From the NCBI RefSeq assembly GCF_018760735.1, contig NZ_JAHHZN010000016.1, positions 32,695 through 96,694 of the forward strand: a stretch of DNA of 64,000 nt. The letters run 5' to 3'. The translations under genes were made by a program, and so were the position numbers. The notes beneath the pieces are model-generated. The model was not told the DNA's origin, did no database searches, and worked only from the letters and a program-made list of their open reading frames with translations. The DNA comes from Hymenobacter piscis (lineage in GTDB: Bacteria > Bacteroidota > Bacteroidia > Cytophagales > Hymenobacteraceae). Below, piece after piece: positions 43,882-51,946 of this stretch; the first letter of the stretch is position 1, and each line of letters starts with the position of its first letter.

Positions 43882-44241
43882 TTAGCCGGCCTGAAAAATG
43901 GCCACTACCTCAATGCGGCCCACAATCTGGCGGTTGAATTCGGCCAGCTCTTCGGCTGGTACCCACAGTTCGTCGTGCTCCCGGCCGCCCACGTTCTGCA
44001 CCGGAAACTGGGCCGCGTAATCGGCATCCACAGCGAAGCGCAGCACGTAGCCCACGCCATAATAGGGCACGTTCCAGTCGCGGGCAATCTGGGCGGCATA
44101 CTGCTCGTTGAGCACGGGGTAGAAAATCGGCTGCTCCGGCAGCCGCGGCGGAAACGCCAGCCAATCGGCCGCCGCAATCAAGTCCAGCTCCGCCTGATTC
44201 ACGGGCCGGTACAACAGCAGGGTGGCCGGGTCGTGGCGCAT
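43882..44241 (-). CDS. Small conserved protein of unknown function
   Basis: 119 residues from the ATG at 44241; the frame stays open to 44427 but that extension runs through a palindromic repeat. The sequence is typical of a widespread soluble family: LLLYRPVNQAELDLI, AFPPRLPEQPIFYPVLNEQYAAQIARDWNV, GYVLRFAVDADYAAQFPVQNVGG, ELWVPAEELAEFNRQIVGRIEVVA. I recall relatives carrying the label ADP-ribosylation/crystallin J1, but no catalytic residues support that and I treat the function as unknown. Confidence 0.8.
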   Translation of the reverse strand: MRHDPATLLLYRPVNQAELDLIAAADWLAFPPRLPEQPIFYPVLNEQYAAQIARDWNVPYYGVGYVLRFAVDADYAAQFPVQNVGGREHDELWVPAEELAEFNRQIVGRIEVVAIFQAG

Positions 44242-44282
44242 TTTGAAGTGAGAAGGGGATGAAGTGAGGAGGTCGGGAAGCA

Positions 44283-44391
44283 CGTCATTCCGAGCGCAGC
44301 CGAGGAATCTCGCGGGCAGTGCTATGCTCGTCGTCAGGTTAGTTGAGGTAACGTCAGCACGCGAGATTCCTCGGCTGCGCTCGGAATGACG
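44283..44391. repeat. GTCAT-type palindrome, TCCGAGC subtype, full copy
   Basis: Bases 44283-44314 (CGTCATTCCGAGCGCAGCCG and on) are the exact reverse complement of 44360-44391, 32-bp arms with a 45-base loop. Related copies are at 33470-33615 and, as a half element, 38311-38380. Confidence 0.9.
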
Positions 44392-44400
44392 TTCCTTTTC

Positions 44401-44435
44401 TGACAACTGATAACTGACAACCGTCAACCGTCAAC
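44401..44435. repeat. Five tandem heptads abutting a stop codon
   Basis: TGACAAC, TGATAAC, TGACAAC, CGTCAAC, CGTCAAC in unbroken 7-base phase. The tract ends at the base before the stop codon of the minus-strand Wzi-like gene and begins 10 bases from the palindrome at 44283-44391. Confidence 0.8.
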
Positions 44436-46310
44436 TCAAAACTCATGCAGGCGCTGGGCAATGTTCCAGCGCAGGGCCACGGAAGCCAGAGCCCCGCCAT
44501 CGGCCGTGAAAAAGGGCGGCGGGGGCTGGCTGCCCGAGAACGTGCGGTGCCGGTACACCAGCTTGCCATCCAGAAACAGGTTGTGGGCGGCCTGATAGCT
44601 GGCCGTAAAGTCGCCGTGCAGCAGGTAGGAAGTGATGCCACTACCCACCGAGAAGCCGTATTCGCTGGGGCGGGTGGTGTAGGGCAGCAGTACGTTGGAA
44701 CCATAGTTCTGGCCGGCCGCGTCGAGGCCCTGCTTTACCAGAAAGCCTTTGGCTACCACCTGCAGGCGGGGCAGGGGCTGGTAGCTGGCAATGCCGATCA
44801 ACTCCCAGAGGTTGGCGCCGAGGGGGTGGGCCAGGGGCTGGGCCGCGTGCTGGTAGTCGCGGTACTTGTCCTGGGCCTGATAAGTGAAAGGCCGGATAAA
44901 GTTGAACTCGCCCTGCAGATCGAAGTTGCGGATGCCGGCCACGTTAAGGTACCGCGCCCCGAGCTGGGCAGCCTGCTTATTGGCCCACCAGCCATTGCCG
45001 TCCCGAACCTGGCTCAGCACAAACTCATCGAGCACCAGCTGCCCATAGAGCTGCACCCGCTGCTTTATATTCCACTTGAAATCGAGGCCCAGCAAGGCGT
45101 TGCCATCCTCCGAGCCGACGCTTTGCTCAATGGCCCGGTAAAAGATGATGGGGTTGAGGTACTGTATTTCAAAAGTATTGCGGTTCTGCAGTTCCACGCG
45201 GCCATTCACCAGCACCGAGTCGCGCCGCCGCGAGCCGGACAGAATGCTCTCGAACACGCCTACATTCAGGTTGGGCAGCACATCGAGACTCAGGTGATGC
45301 ATGGCCAGAAACTTGCGCCCGTAGGTATCATCCCGGTTTGAGGGGTCGGTCACGAGCTGGGCAAACAGGTTCTGGTACTTGAATTTCCAGATGCGGGTCT
45401 GCACCTTCAGAAACAGGTAGGGCGAGGCGTAATCCGAGAGAATTAGACTGCGGTACCCGTTACCGATCTGGTTCCGGTCGTGGCCCAGCTGCAGACTCAC
45501 GTGGCGGCCGGCGGCATACGTCAGATACCCCCGCGCCGAGAGAAAATCATACTGGCCGGGCGTGCTCTTAAACCGTTTCCAGAAGCCTTCGTGGGGTACG
45601 GCCTGGTCGCGCTGGATGCGCTCCTGCACGTACAGCGGCACGGCCATCTGGTTATCGGCCAGAAAGGTGTAAAAGCCCAGGCGCTCATCAATGGTGCCTT
45701 CTACCTGCACGCCCCGGGTATTGAGGAAGCTGTAGCTTTTGGCCCCGTCGTTGTTACCCAGACTCAGGCCCGCCACCGGGTTCACGCGCAGCGAAAAGCC
45801 CGGCGTTTCTACGCTGTAGAAATCGGAGGGGCGACGGTAAAACGTGTTGAAAAAGGGCTTCTCCCGCTGATTAATGGCCGAATCCTGGCGGGTATCGTGC
45901 CAGTTGTCGCGCAGCAGGTAGCGCACGTTGAAGCGGTCCTGGCGCGAGAGGCCGCTGGCCGAATCGGCCAGAATCCGCTCGGCCAGCCGGGCTACGGCCG
46001 CGCGGGTGTAGGGCCGCACGGAGGTATGAATTTCCCCCAGCGAATCGGGCCCGTGCAGGATGGCATACCGATCAATGAGGCGGTAAATATCGTTATCGAG
46101 GGGCACGTACGTGGTGCCCATGGTGGTTTTGGTGGGCGGAGCGGCCTGGGGAAGTGAGGCGACTTTGGGCGCAGGCGCGGGCTTGGACGGCTGGTCGTAT
46201 ATAAGCCAGTTGCCCTGGCCATCGGTGGGGCGGGTAGGGGTGTCCTGGGCCGCGGCCGGGGCAGCTAGCAGGCCCAGCAGGCCCGGGAAAAGTAGGTAGG
46301 ATTTTTTCAT
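44436..46310 (-). CDS. Wzi/RemB-like outer-membrane protein
   Basis: 624 residues from the ATG at 46310, which opens the signal peptide (MKKSYLLFPGLLGLLAAPAAAQ). An N-terminal soluble segment (about 60-140, TYVPLDNDIYRLIDRYAILHG) precedes many amphipathic strands, as in the capsule-assembly Wzi family; Bacteroidota members include gliding protein RemB. YGRKFLAMHHLSLDVLPNLNVGVFES and LNPIIFYRAIEQSVGSEDGNALLGLDFKW are blocks typical of this group. Located in the outer membrane; a link to surface polysaccharide or gliding is inferred from the family. A possible -7 element TAGGTTTG lies at 46350-46357 on the minus strand. Confidence 0.85.
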   Translation of the reverse strand: MKKSYLLFPGLLGLLAAPAAAQDTPTRPTDGQGNWLIYDQPSKPAPAPKVASLPQAAPPTKTTMGTTYVPLDNDIYRLIDRYAILHGPDSLGEIHTSVRPYTRAAVARLAERILADSASGLSRQDRFNVRYLLRDNWHDTRQDSAINQREKPFFNTFYRRPSDFYSVETPGFSLRVNPVAGLSLGNNDGAKSYSFLNTRGVQVEGTIDERLGFYTFLADNQMAVPLYVQERIQRDQAVPHEGFWKRFKSTPGQYDFLSARGYLTYAAGRHVSLQLGHDRNQIGNGYRSLILSDYASPYLFLKVQTRIWKFKYQNLFAQLVTDPSNRDDTYGRKFLAMHHLSLDVLPNLNVGVFESILSGSRRRDSVLVNGRVELQNRNTFEIQYLNPIIFYRAIEQSVGSEDGNALLGLDFKWNIKQRVQLYGQLVLDEFVLSQVRDGNGWWANKQAAQLGARYLNVAGIRNFDLQGEFNFIRPFTYQAQDKYRDYQHAAQPLAHPLGANLWELIGIASYQPLPRLQVVAKGFLVKQGLDAAGQNYGSNVLLPYTTRPSEYGFSVGSGITSYLLHGDFTASYQAAHNLFLDGKLVYRHRTFSGSQPPPPFFTADGGALASVALRWNIAQRLHEF

Positions 46311-46465
46311 AAGCTGAGCCGTGTACGCCAAAGCCGACATACGGGTGGACAAACCTACGCAGTTTCGGTGGTGAATGGGTGCGGGTGAATAGTTGGACTG
46401 TTGGATGGGTGAACTGATGAACTGTCACCCATCCAACAATCCACCTTTTCAACCATCCTTCCCTC

Positions 46466-46473
46466 TACCTTTG
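46466..46473 (+). promoter_or_regulatory. -7 element directly before the 46478 gene
   Basis: TACCTTTG with only 4 bases between its last G and the ATG, preceded by a T-rich stretch near 46445. The mRNA should be leaderless or nearly so. Confidence 0.6.
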
Positions 46474-46477
46474 CGCC

Positions 46478-47422
46478 ATGCCTGTTCGCCTGCTGCGCTT
46501 CTCGGAAATCAACCTGGCTGCCTGGGATGCCTGCGTAGCCGGTGCCCGGCAGGTGGTGCCCTACGCCCACAGCTGGTGGCTGGCGGCCACGGCCGGCCGC
46601 TGGGAGGCCCTGGCGGACGTAGATGCAACGACTGGCCGCTACCTGAGTGTGTGGCCGCTGCCCGTGCAGCGGCGCCTCAGCGGCCGGCAGGTATACCAGC
46701 CGCCCTTCACCCAGCAGCTGGGCCCAATCACGTCGGCGCCCGCAACTTCGGGGATGAACATGAACCAGCTGGTCGCGTTGGGGGCACGCCGCTACGCCCG
46801 GTTCTATACCCAGCTCAACGACGCCACCAGCCCGCCCGAAACGGCCCTCTTTACAGTCCAGTCGCGCCAGACGTATCATCTCGACCTTAGCAAACCCTAC
46901 GACCAGCTCCGGGCCGGCTACTGCGCCGATTACCGCCGCCGCCTGCGCCGCCACGAAGCTGCCGCTTCCCCGCTGCGCGTAGTGGAACTGCCCGAAGCGG
47001 AGCCGCTGCTCCACCTGTTCCGGCAAACGCAGGGCCCCGCCGCCGGTCTGCGCCCCCGGCACTACGCTCGCCTGCGCCGATTGGTGGGCGAGCTGCGCAA
47101 CCGGGATTTGCTGGAAGCCCGGGCCGTTTTTCACCCCGAAACCGGGGCCCTGCTGGCCGGGGCCCTGCTGGTGACTTACCGCACCCGCCTGATTTATTTG
47201 TTCGCGGCAGCTTCGCCGGAAGGCAAAAAGGTGGCCGCGCCGTTACTTATTCTGGATGAGGCCATTCGCCGGCATGCCGGCACGCCGGGGCTGACGCTCG
47301 ATTTCGAAGGCGGCATGCTACCCGCCATTGCCCGTTTTTTTGCCAACTTCGGGGCCGTGCCCGTTCCGTACGCGGCGTTATCTTTCCACCAACGACCCTG
47401 GTATCTGAAATGGATCCGCTAA
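46478..47422 (+). CDS. GNAT/FemAB-like acyltransferase-fold protein
   Basis: 314 residues. The layout is that of double-GNAT (FemAB/BioF2-like) proteins: N-terminal WDACVAGARQVVPYAHSWWL, a central LSKPYDQLRAGYCADYRRRLRRHEA, then a second half with ARAVFHPETGALLAGALLVTYRTRLIYLFAAAS and DFEGGMLPAIARFFANFGA. The last block (glycine-rich with a following F-x-x-F-G) is the usual C-terminal strand of that fold. The substrate is unknown; FemAB members transfer aminoacyl groups, others N-acylate. It overlaps upp by 13 bases. Confidence 0.65.
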   Translation: MPVRLLRFSEINLAAWDACVAGARQVVPYAHSWWLAATAGRWEALADVDATTGRYLSVWPLPVQRRLSGRQVYQPPFTQQLGPITSAPATSGMNMNQLVALGARRYARFYTQLNDATSPPETALFTVQSRQTYHLDLSKPYDQLRAGYCADYRRRLRRHEAAASPLRVVELPEAEPLLHLFRQTQGPAAGLRPRHYARLRRLVGELRNRDLLEARAVFHPETGALLAGALLVTYRTRLIYLFAAASPEGKKVAAPLLILDEAIRRHAGTPGLTLDFEGGMLPAIARFFANFGAVPVPYAALSFHQRPWYLKWIR

Positions 47423-48108
47423 CCCCTACTGCTGCCGATTCTCTCGCTGCCGCTGCCGCCAACCCCCGCGTGCGGGTCGTGTGCGCCCAGCCCTCCATTG
47501 CCAACCACTTTCTGGCCGAGCTGCGCGACGTGGAAGTGCAGAAAGACTCCCTGCGTTTCCGCCGCAACCTGCAGCGCCTGGGCGAAATCACGGCTTATAA
47601 CATCAGCTCCCAGCTCAGCTACACCGACAAAACGGTGCGCACGCCCCTGGGCGAATCCAGCAGCAAGCAGCTCCACGACTTTCCGGTGCTGGCCACGGTA
47701 CTGCGGGCCGGGCTGCCCTTCCACCAAGGCTTCCTGAACTACTTCGACCAGTCGCCCTCCGCCTTTGCGGCCGCCTACCGCATCGAAGGCACGGCCCAGG
47801 TGCAGGTGCAGGTCGATTACCTCTCGGCCCCCAGCCTCGATGAGCGGGTGCTGATTCTGGTGGACCCCATGCTGGCCTCGGGCAAGAGCTTGGTGCAGAC
47901 CTACCGGGCCATGCTGCGCTTCGGCACGCCCCGGCAGGTGCACATTGCGGCCGTCATTGCCTCTCCCCAGGGCGTAGCATACGTGACCCGCGAAATCCCC
48001 GAAGCCACCCTCTGGCTGGCCGCCATCGACGACGACCTCAACGCCCAGGCCTACATCGTACCCGGCCTCGGCGACGCCGGCGACCTGTCGTACGGCAGTA
48101 AGCTGTAG
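47410..48108 (+). CDS. upp: Uracil phosphoribosyltransferase
   Basis: 232 residues; salvages uracil with PRPP to UMP. The PRPP-binding loop is VLILVDPMLASGKSL. VLRAGLPFHQGFLNYF and the C-terminal AIDDDLNAQAYIVPGLGDAGDLSYG are uracil-specific blocks of UPRTase. The N-terminus has about 20 extra Ala-rich residues before VVCAQPSIANHFLAELRD. It starts inside the preceding GNAT-like gene (13-base overlap), which suggests co-transcription. Confidence 0.93.
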   Translation: MDPLTPTAADSLAAAAANPRVRVVCAQPSIANHFLAELRDVEVQKDSLRFRRNLQRLGEITAYNISSQLSYTDKTVRTPLGESSSKQLHDFPVLATVLRAGLPFHQGFLNYFDQSPSAFAAAYRIEGTAQVQVQVDYLSAPSLDERVLILVDPMLASGKSLVQTYRAMLRFGTPRQVHIAAVIASPQGVAYVTREIPEATLWLAAIDDDLNAQAYIVPGLGDAGDLSYGSKL

Positions 48109-48258
48109 TTTTTTAACTGTGAGCGGAAAGCTGCTGGCTCCGGTTCTATTGAACACTTCTGCGTCCCAGGCGCGTTGGGCAATGGCCGGACGTTTACGCG
48201 CAAGCAACGCCCCGTTGGTGCAGTAAGCTCCTGCCGATACCAAATTCTACCATACAGA

Positions 48259-48293
48259 AGCTAACAGCTGTCGGCTGTCAGCTAAAAGCTCAA
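48259..48293. repeat. Five tandem heptads just before a start codon
   Basis: AGCTAAC, AGCTGTC, GGCTGTC, AGCTAAA, AGCTCAA in unbroken phase, ending 4 bases before the GTG at 48298. Confidence 0.75.
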
Positions 48294-48297
48294 AAGC

Positions 48298-48756
48298 GTG
48301 CTGCCTGTCCTGCTCAAATACGCTACCGTCTTCGCCATCGGCATGTTCAAGTTTGTGGCCGCTCCCGTAGCCGGAGTGGCCGCCGGTCTGCCCATGCCGG
48401 TGGTCTGGGCCCTGTCGGTGGCGGGCATGATGACGACGGTCATCCTGATTTCGGGGGTAGGGCAGGCCTGGGCGCTGCATTTGCGGCGGCGGCGGCAGCT
48501 GAAGGGCAAACCCCTGTTCAGCCGGCGCAGCCGCACGGTGGTGCGCATTTACCGGCGCTTCGGCATGGTAGGCATTGCCTTTCTCACGCCCATCCTGTTC
48601 AGCCCGGTGGGCGGCACCGTCATTGCCACCCAGCTGCACGTGCCGCGCTGGCGCATCCTGTTGCACATGAGCTGGAGCGCCGTGCTCTGGGGTTTTGCTT
48701 TCACCCTGCTGGCCGTCAAGTTCAGCCACCTCCCCATCTTCGACCACTATCGGTGA
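48298..48756 (+). CDS. Small integral membrane protein (multidrug-export-like)
   Basis: 152 residues from a GTG start directly after a heptad tract; an ATG at 48343 is the alternative start. Three or four hydrophobic helices (LKYATVFAIGMFKFVAAPVAGVAAG, VWALSVAGMMTTVILISGVG, FGMVGIAFLTPILFSPVGGTVIATQL, MSWSAVLWGFAFTLLAV) with a basic loop LHLRRRRQLKGK. The pattern resembles the small multidrug export (PF06695-like) proteins, but I cannot confirm it. It is cotranscribed with upp only if the tract between them holds no terminator. Confidence 0.65.
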   Translation: MLPVLLKYATVFAIGMFKFVAAPVAGVAAGLPMPVVWALSVAGMMTTVILISGVGQAWALHLRRRRQLKGKPLFSRRSRTVVRIYRRFGMVGIAFLTPILFSPVGGTVIATQLHVPRWRILLHMSWSAVLWGFAFTLLAVKFSHLPIFDHYR

Positions 48757-48780
48757 ATGAGTGAATGGGTGAATGAGTGA
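48757..48780. repeat. Octad tract abutting a stop codon
   Basis: Units close to GTGAATGA/GTGAATGG repeat every 8 bases immediately after the stop codon and run up to the palindrome at 48786. A complementary tract (CACTCAC) lies on the other side at 48966-48980, one base from the helicase stop codon. Confidence 0.6.
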
Positions 48781-48785
48781 GTTCG

Positions 48786-48946
48786 GTCATGGCGAGGCGG
48801 AGCCGAAGCCATCCGTCCTTCACGCAGTTCCAAGCCCTGATAAACGCAAAGCCCCTGACGTCAGCTGACATCAGGGGCTTTTCCGTAGGTCGGGGTTGAG
48901 AGGAGGGTAAAGGACGGATGGCGTCGGCCTCCGGCCTCGCCATGAC
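48786..48946. repeat. GTCAT-type palindrome, GGCGAGG subtype, around a terminator
   Basis: GTCATGGCGAGGC opens it and GCCTCGCCATGAC closes it, with CCATCCGTCCTT/AGGACGGATGG within the arms. The loop contains the terminator at 48848-48882. It fills the gap between two convergent genes. Confidence 0.8.
48848..48882. terminator. Bidirectional terminator inside the palindrome
   Basis: AAAGCCCCTGA pairs with TCAGGGGCTTTT around CGTCAGCTGACA, with A and T runs. It serves the 48298-48756 gene and the convergent helicase gene. Confidence 0.85.
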
Positions 48947-48981
48947 AGAACTAACCCGTTCGCCTATTCACTCACTCACCG

Positions 48982-50415
48982 CTACCGCTTCTTGCGCTTG
49001 TATTCCACGCGGCCCTGGGCGGCTTTGAGGGCTTTGGAGGCGGGAGTAGAGTTCTTGCCCTTGCCGGGGTTGGCTTTGTTGCCCTTCTGGCTGCGGGCGG
49101 GCTTGGCCACGTACTCGCGGCCGGTGCGCTTGTCGATGGTCACGCCGGGCTTCACCCACTCTTTCCGCTCATGGAAAGCGCCCTGGAAATTGGGGTCTTC
49201 GCGCTTGCGGCGCTCATCCTTTTCGCGGTCCATGCTCTGCTGCTCCTCGAAGGAAGTGGGCACTACTTTCACCTCGGGCGGCAGGGGTAGCAGCGGAATC
49301 GGCTGGCGGATAAGCTCGGAAATGCGCTCCATGTGGTGCATTTCGGCCTCGTTGGCGAAGGTAATGGCCGCGCCCGTGTGCCGGGCCCGGCCCGTGCGCC
49401 CGATGCGGTGCACGTAGTCGTCGTAAATCAGCGGCACATCGAAGTTGATGACGTGGCTGACCTCGGGCACGTCGATGCCCCTGGAGGCTACGTCGGTGGC
49501 TACTAGGAACCGGACGTTGCCGGCCTTGAAGGCCTCCATGGCGTTGATGCGCGTGTTCTGGCCCTTGTTGCCGTGAATGGCGCGCACCTCACCGTGGCCC
49601 TTGCGGGCCAGGAAGCTGGCCACGTTCTCGGCGTTTTCCTTGGAGCGGGTGAAAATCATGACCCGGTGGAAGGTGTCCCAATCCAGGAACAGGTACTCCA
49701 GCAGGTTGATTTTGGTAATGAGGTTGGGTACTTCATAGAGGCTCTGGCTCACGTTCTGGGCCGAGGTGGCGGCCGGCGTCACTTCCACCCGCACCGGAAA
49801 CTCCAGGAATTCCTCGCTCAGCGTGGTCACCTTATCGGGCATGGTGGCCGAGAACAGCACGTTCTGGCGCTTGCGCGGAATAACTTCCAGCAGCCGCCGG
49901 ATCTGGGGCATGAAGCCCATGTCCATCATCTTGTCGGCCTCGTCGAGCACTAGGGTTTTCAGCTCCTTGAGCACCAGCGCCCCTTTTAGGTAGAGCTCCA
50001 TGAGGCGGCCGGGCGTGGCGATGAGGATATCGACGCCCTTGGCAATGGTTTCGATCTGGGTTTTGGGGCCCAGGCCGCCGTAGATGGCGAAAATGCGCAA
50101 ATCAGTGTGCACGGCCAGCTTTTGCAGGTGGCTTTCCAGCTGCATGGCCAGCTCGCGGGTGGGCGCCATGATCAGGGCCCGCGGGTGGTCGCCCTGGGCG
50201 TACTTCACCTTCATGAGCAGGGGCAGGCCGAAGGCGGCCGTTTTGCCGGTGCCCGTCTGGGCGATGCCCAGCACGTCGTGGCCGGCCAGCAGTAGCGGAA
50301 TGGTTTGCTCCTGCACCGGCGTGGGTTCCGTGAAGCCCGCCTCCGCCACGGCCGTCAGGAGTTGCTTGTTGAGCTTGAAATCGGCAAAGGTGAGCGGCTG
50401 CGGCGTATCGGACAT
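48982..50415 (-). CDS. DEAD-box ATP-dependent RNA helicase
   Basis: 477 residues with all DEAD-box motifs in order: Q motif FTEPTPVQEQTIP, Walker A AQTGTGKT, PTRELA, TPGR, DEAD in LVLDEADKMMD, SAT, then GNKGQNTR, ATDVASRGID and HRIGRTGR. The C-terminal tail (about 370-477) is Lys/Arg/Gly-rich (GREYVAKPARSQKGNKANPGKGK) and probably binds RNA, as in RhlE-type helicases. Likely role in ribosome assembly or cold-time RNA remodelling. A -7 element TACCTTTG at 50438-50445 precedes it by 22 bases. Confidence 0.94.
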   Translation of the reverse strand: MSDTPQPLTFADFKLNKQLLTAVAEAGFTEPTPVQEQTIPLLLAGHDVLGIAQTGTGKTAAFGLPLLMKVKYAQGDHPRALIMAPTRELAMQLESHLQKLAVHTDLRIFAIYGGLGPKTQIETIAKGVDILIATPGRLMELYLKGALVLKELKTLVLDEADKMMDMGFMPQIRRLLEVIPRKRQNVLFSATMPDKVTTLSEEFLEFPVRVEVTPAATSAQNVSQSLYEVPNLITKINLLEYLFLDWDTFHRVMIFTRSKENAENVASFLARKGHGEVRAIHGNKGQNTRINAMEAFKAGNVRFLVATDVASRGIDVPEVSHVINFDVPLIYDDYVHRIGRTGRARHTGAAITFANEAEMHHMERISELIRQPIPLLPLPPEVKVVPTSFEEQQSMDREKDERRKREDPNFQGAFHERKEWVKPGVTIDKRTGREYVAKPARSQKGNKANPGKGKNSTPASKALKAAQGRVEYKRKKR

Positions 50416-50437
50416 GACAAAAACGGGTTGTAAACCA

Positions 50438-50445
50438 CAAAGGTA
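50438..50445 (-). promoter_or_regulatory. -7 element of the helicase gene
   Basis: TACCTTTG on the minus strand, 22 bases before the ATG. No clear -33 element. Confidence 0.5.
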
Positions 50446-50567
50446 CGGCGAATACCGCCGGTACTTGCCATACCTTCCCGATTTGCGTTAGGTGGTTTGA
50501 ATCAGCCGCTTCCGCCGCGAGCGAGGAAGGCAGAGGGGAGGAGGTTGCAAAAAAAAAGCGCCAAACT

Positions 50568-50598
50568 TTTGTAAATGCCCGGCGGCCCGCTACTTTTG
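50568..50598 (+). promoter_or_regulatory. Promoter of tRNA-His
   Basis: TTTG (50568-50571), 19 bases, TACTTTTG (50591-50598): a full match to the Bacteroidota consensus, 20 bases before the tRNA 5' end. Confidence 0.85.
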
Positions 50599-50617
50599 TG
50601 GCATCAATACCCAACAC

Positions 50618-50692
<75 letters not shown>

Positions 50693-50699
50693 CACCCCC

Positions 50700-50734
50700 A
50701 AAAGGTCTCTCCGCTCCGGTAGAGACCTTTTTTG
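50700..50734 (+). terminator. Terminator of tRNA-His
   Basis: AAAAGGTCTCT pairs with AGAGACCTTTT around CCGCTCCGGT and is followed by a T run. Confidence 0.88.
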
Positions 50735-50848
50735 TTTGGCCGCCCTGGCGCCGGCCCGTCTTTTCCCGGCCTTCGGGAAGGATTTGGGGGCCGCGGCTGT
50801 TGCAGGACCTGCGAACTTTGAGTTGAACACTTTTTCCCCGTTTGTTTT

Positions 50849-51784
50849 ATGAGTCTGGTTGTTATCGGTACCGTGGCCTTCGACGCCCTGGAAACTCCCT
50901 TCGGCAAAACCGACAAAATCGTGGGCGGCGCGGCCACTTACATCGGGCTGTCGGCCTCGTATTCCGTGAAACCCGTGAAAATCGTGGCCGTGGTCGGCGA
51001 CGACTTCCCGCAGTCGGATATCCTGAGCCTGCAGGAGCACGGCGTGGATACCGAGGGCCTCCAGATCAAGGCCGGCGAAAAGTCGTTCTTCTGGTCGGGC
51101 AAGTACTCCAACGACCTGAATTCGCGCGAAACGCTGGTGACGGAGCTCAACGTGCTGGCCGATTTCGATCCCATCCTGCCCGATTCTTACCAGGATTGCA
51201 AGTACCTGATGCTGGGCAACCTCTCGCCCCAGGTGCAGCGCCTCGTGATTCAGCGCCTCGTGAACCGGCCCAAGCTCATCGTGATGGACACGATGAACTT
51301 CTGGATGGACATTGCCCTGGAAGAGCTCAAAACGACCATTGAAATGGTGGACGTGCTCAGCATCAACGACGAGGAAGCCCGCCAGCTGTCGGGGCAGCAC
51401 TCGTTGGTGAAGGCCGCTAAAATCATCATGGCGATGGGGCCGAAGTACCTCATCATCAAGAAGGGCGAGCACGGCGCGCTGCTGTTCCATAAAAACCAGA
51501 TTTTCTTCGCCCCGGCCCTGCCGCTGGAGGAAGTATTCGACCCCACCGGCGCCGGCGACACGTTTGCGGGCGGCTTCATCGGCTACCTGGCCGCTACCGA
51601 CGACATCAGCTTCGAAAACATGAAGCGCGCCGTCATTCACGGTTCGGCCATGGCCTCGTTCTGCGTGGAGAAATTCGGGACCGAGCGCCTGCTCAACCTG
51701 ACGGCCGCAGAAGTGGAAGCCCGGGAGCAGAAGTTCGCGGAGCTGGTGGCCGTGCAGCCCGTAGAGGCCGTTGCCCAGAGTTAA
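50849..51784 (+). CDS. PfkB-family carbohydrate kinase
   Basis: 311 residues of the ribokinase/PfkB fold: N-terminal VVIGTVAFDALETPFGK with GGAATYIGLSASY, a central FDPILPDSYQDCKYLMLGNL, and the PfkB signature with the catalytic Asp, DPTGAGDTFAGGFIGYLA. The sugar is not evident; ribokinase, fructokinase or adenosine-kinase type are all possible. It is cytoplasmic and a single gene between tRNA-His and a strong terminator. Confidence 0.88.
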   Translation: MSLVVIGTVAFDALETPFGKTDKIVGGAATYIGLSASYSVKPVKIVAVVGDDFPQSDILSLQEHGVDTEGLQIKAGEKSFFWSGKYSNDLNSRETLVTELNVLADFDPILPDSYQDCKYLMLGNLSPQVQRLVIQRLVNRPKLIVMDTMNFWMDIALEELKTTIEMVDVLSINDEEARQLSGQHSLVKAAKIIMAMGPKYLIIKKGEHGALLFHKNQIFFAPALPLEEVFDPTGAGDTFAGGFIGYLAATDDISFENMKRAVIHGSAMASFCVEKFGTERLLNLTAAEVEAREQKFAELVAVQPVEAVAQS

Positions 51785-51811
51785 TCTGTTGAGCAAAAGG
51801 CTGTAAGTTAG

Positions 51812-51849
51812 ATTCCTGCCCCGGCCGTTTGGCTGGGGCAGGAATTTTT
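51812..51849 (+). terminator. Terminator of the PfkB kinase gene
   Basis: ATTCCTGCCCC pairs with GGGGCAGGAAT, with a T run after it. Confidence 0.9.
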
Positions 51850-51946
51850 ATGGCCGAAATCCTATGGGACCTAAATACAACCTTTGGCGGCGGCGCGGGG
51901 TAAAACAGAGGGTAGTTTATCTTCTCATCCGTAAATCCCCACTGTC

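Noticed and set aside
44242..44427. 62-residue N-terminal extension of the 43882-44241 protein
   Set aside because: It is translated from the palindromic repeat; homologous start is at 44241.
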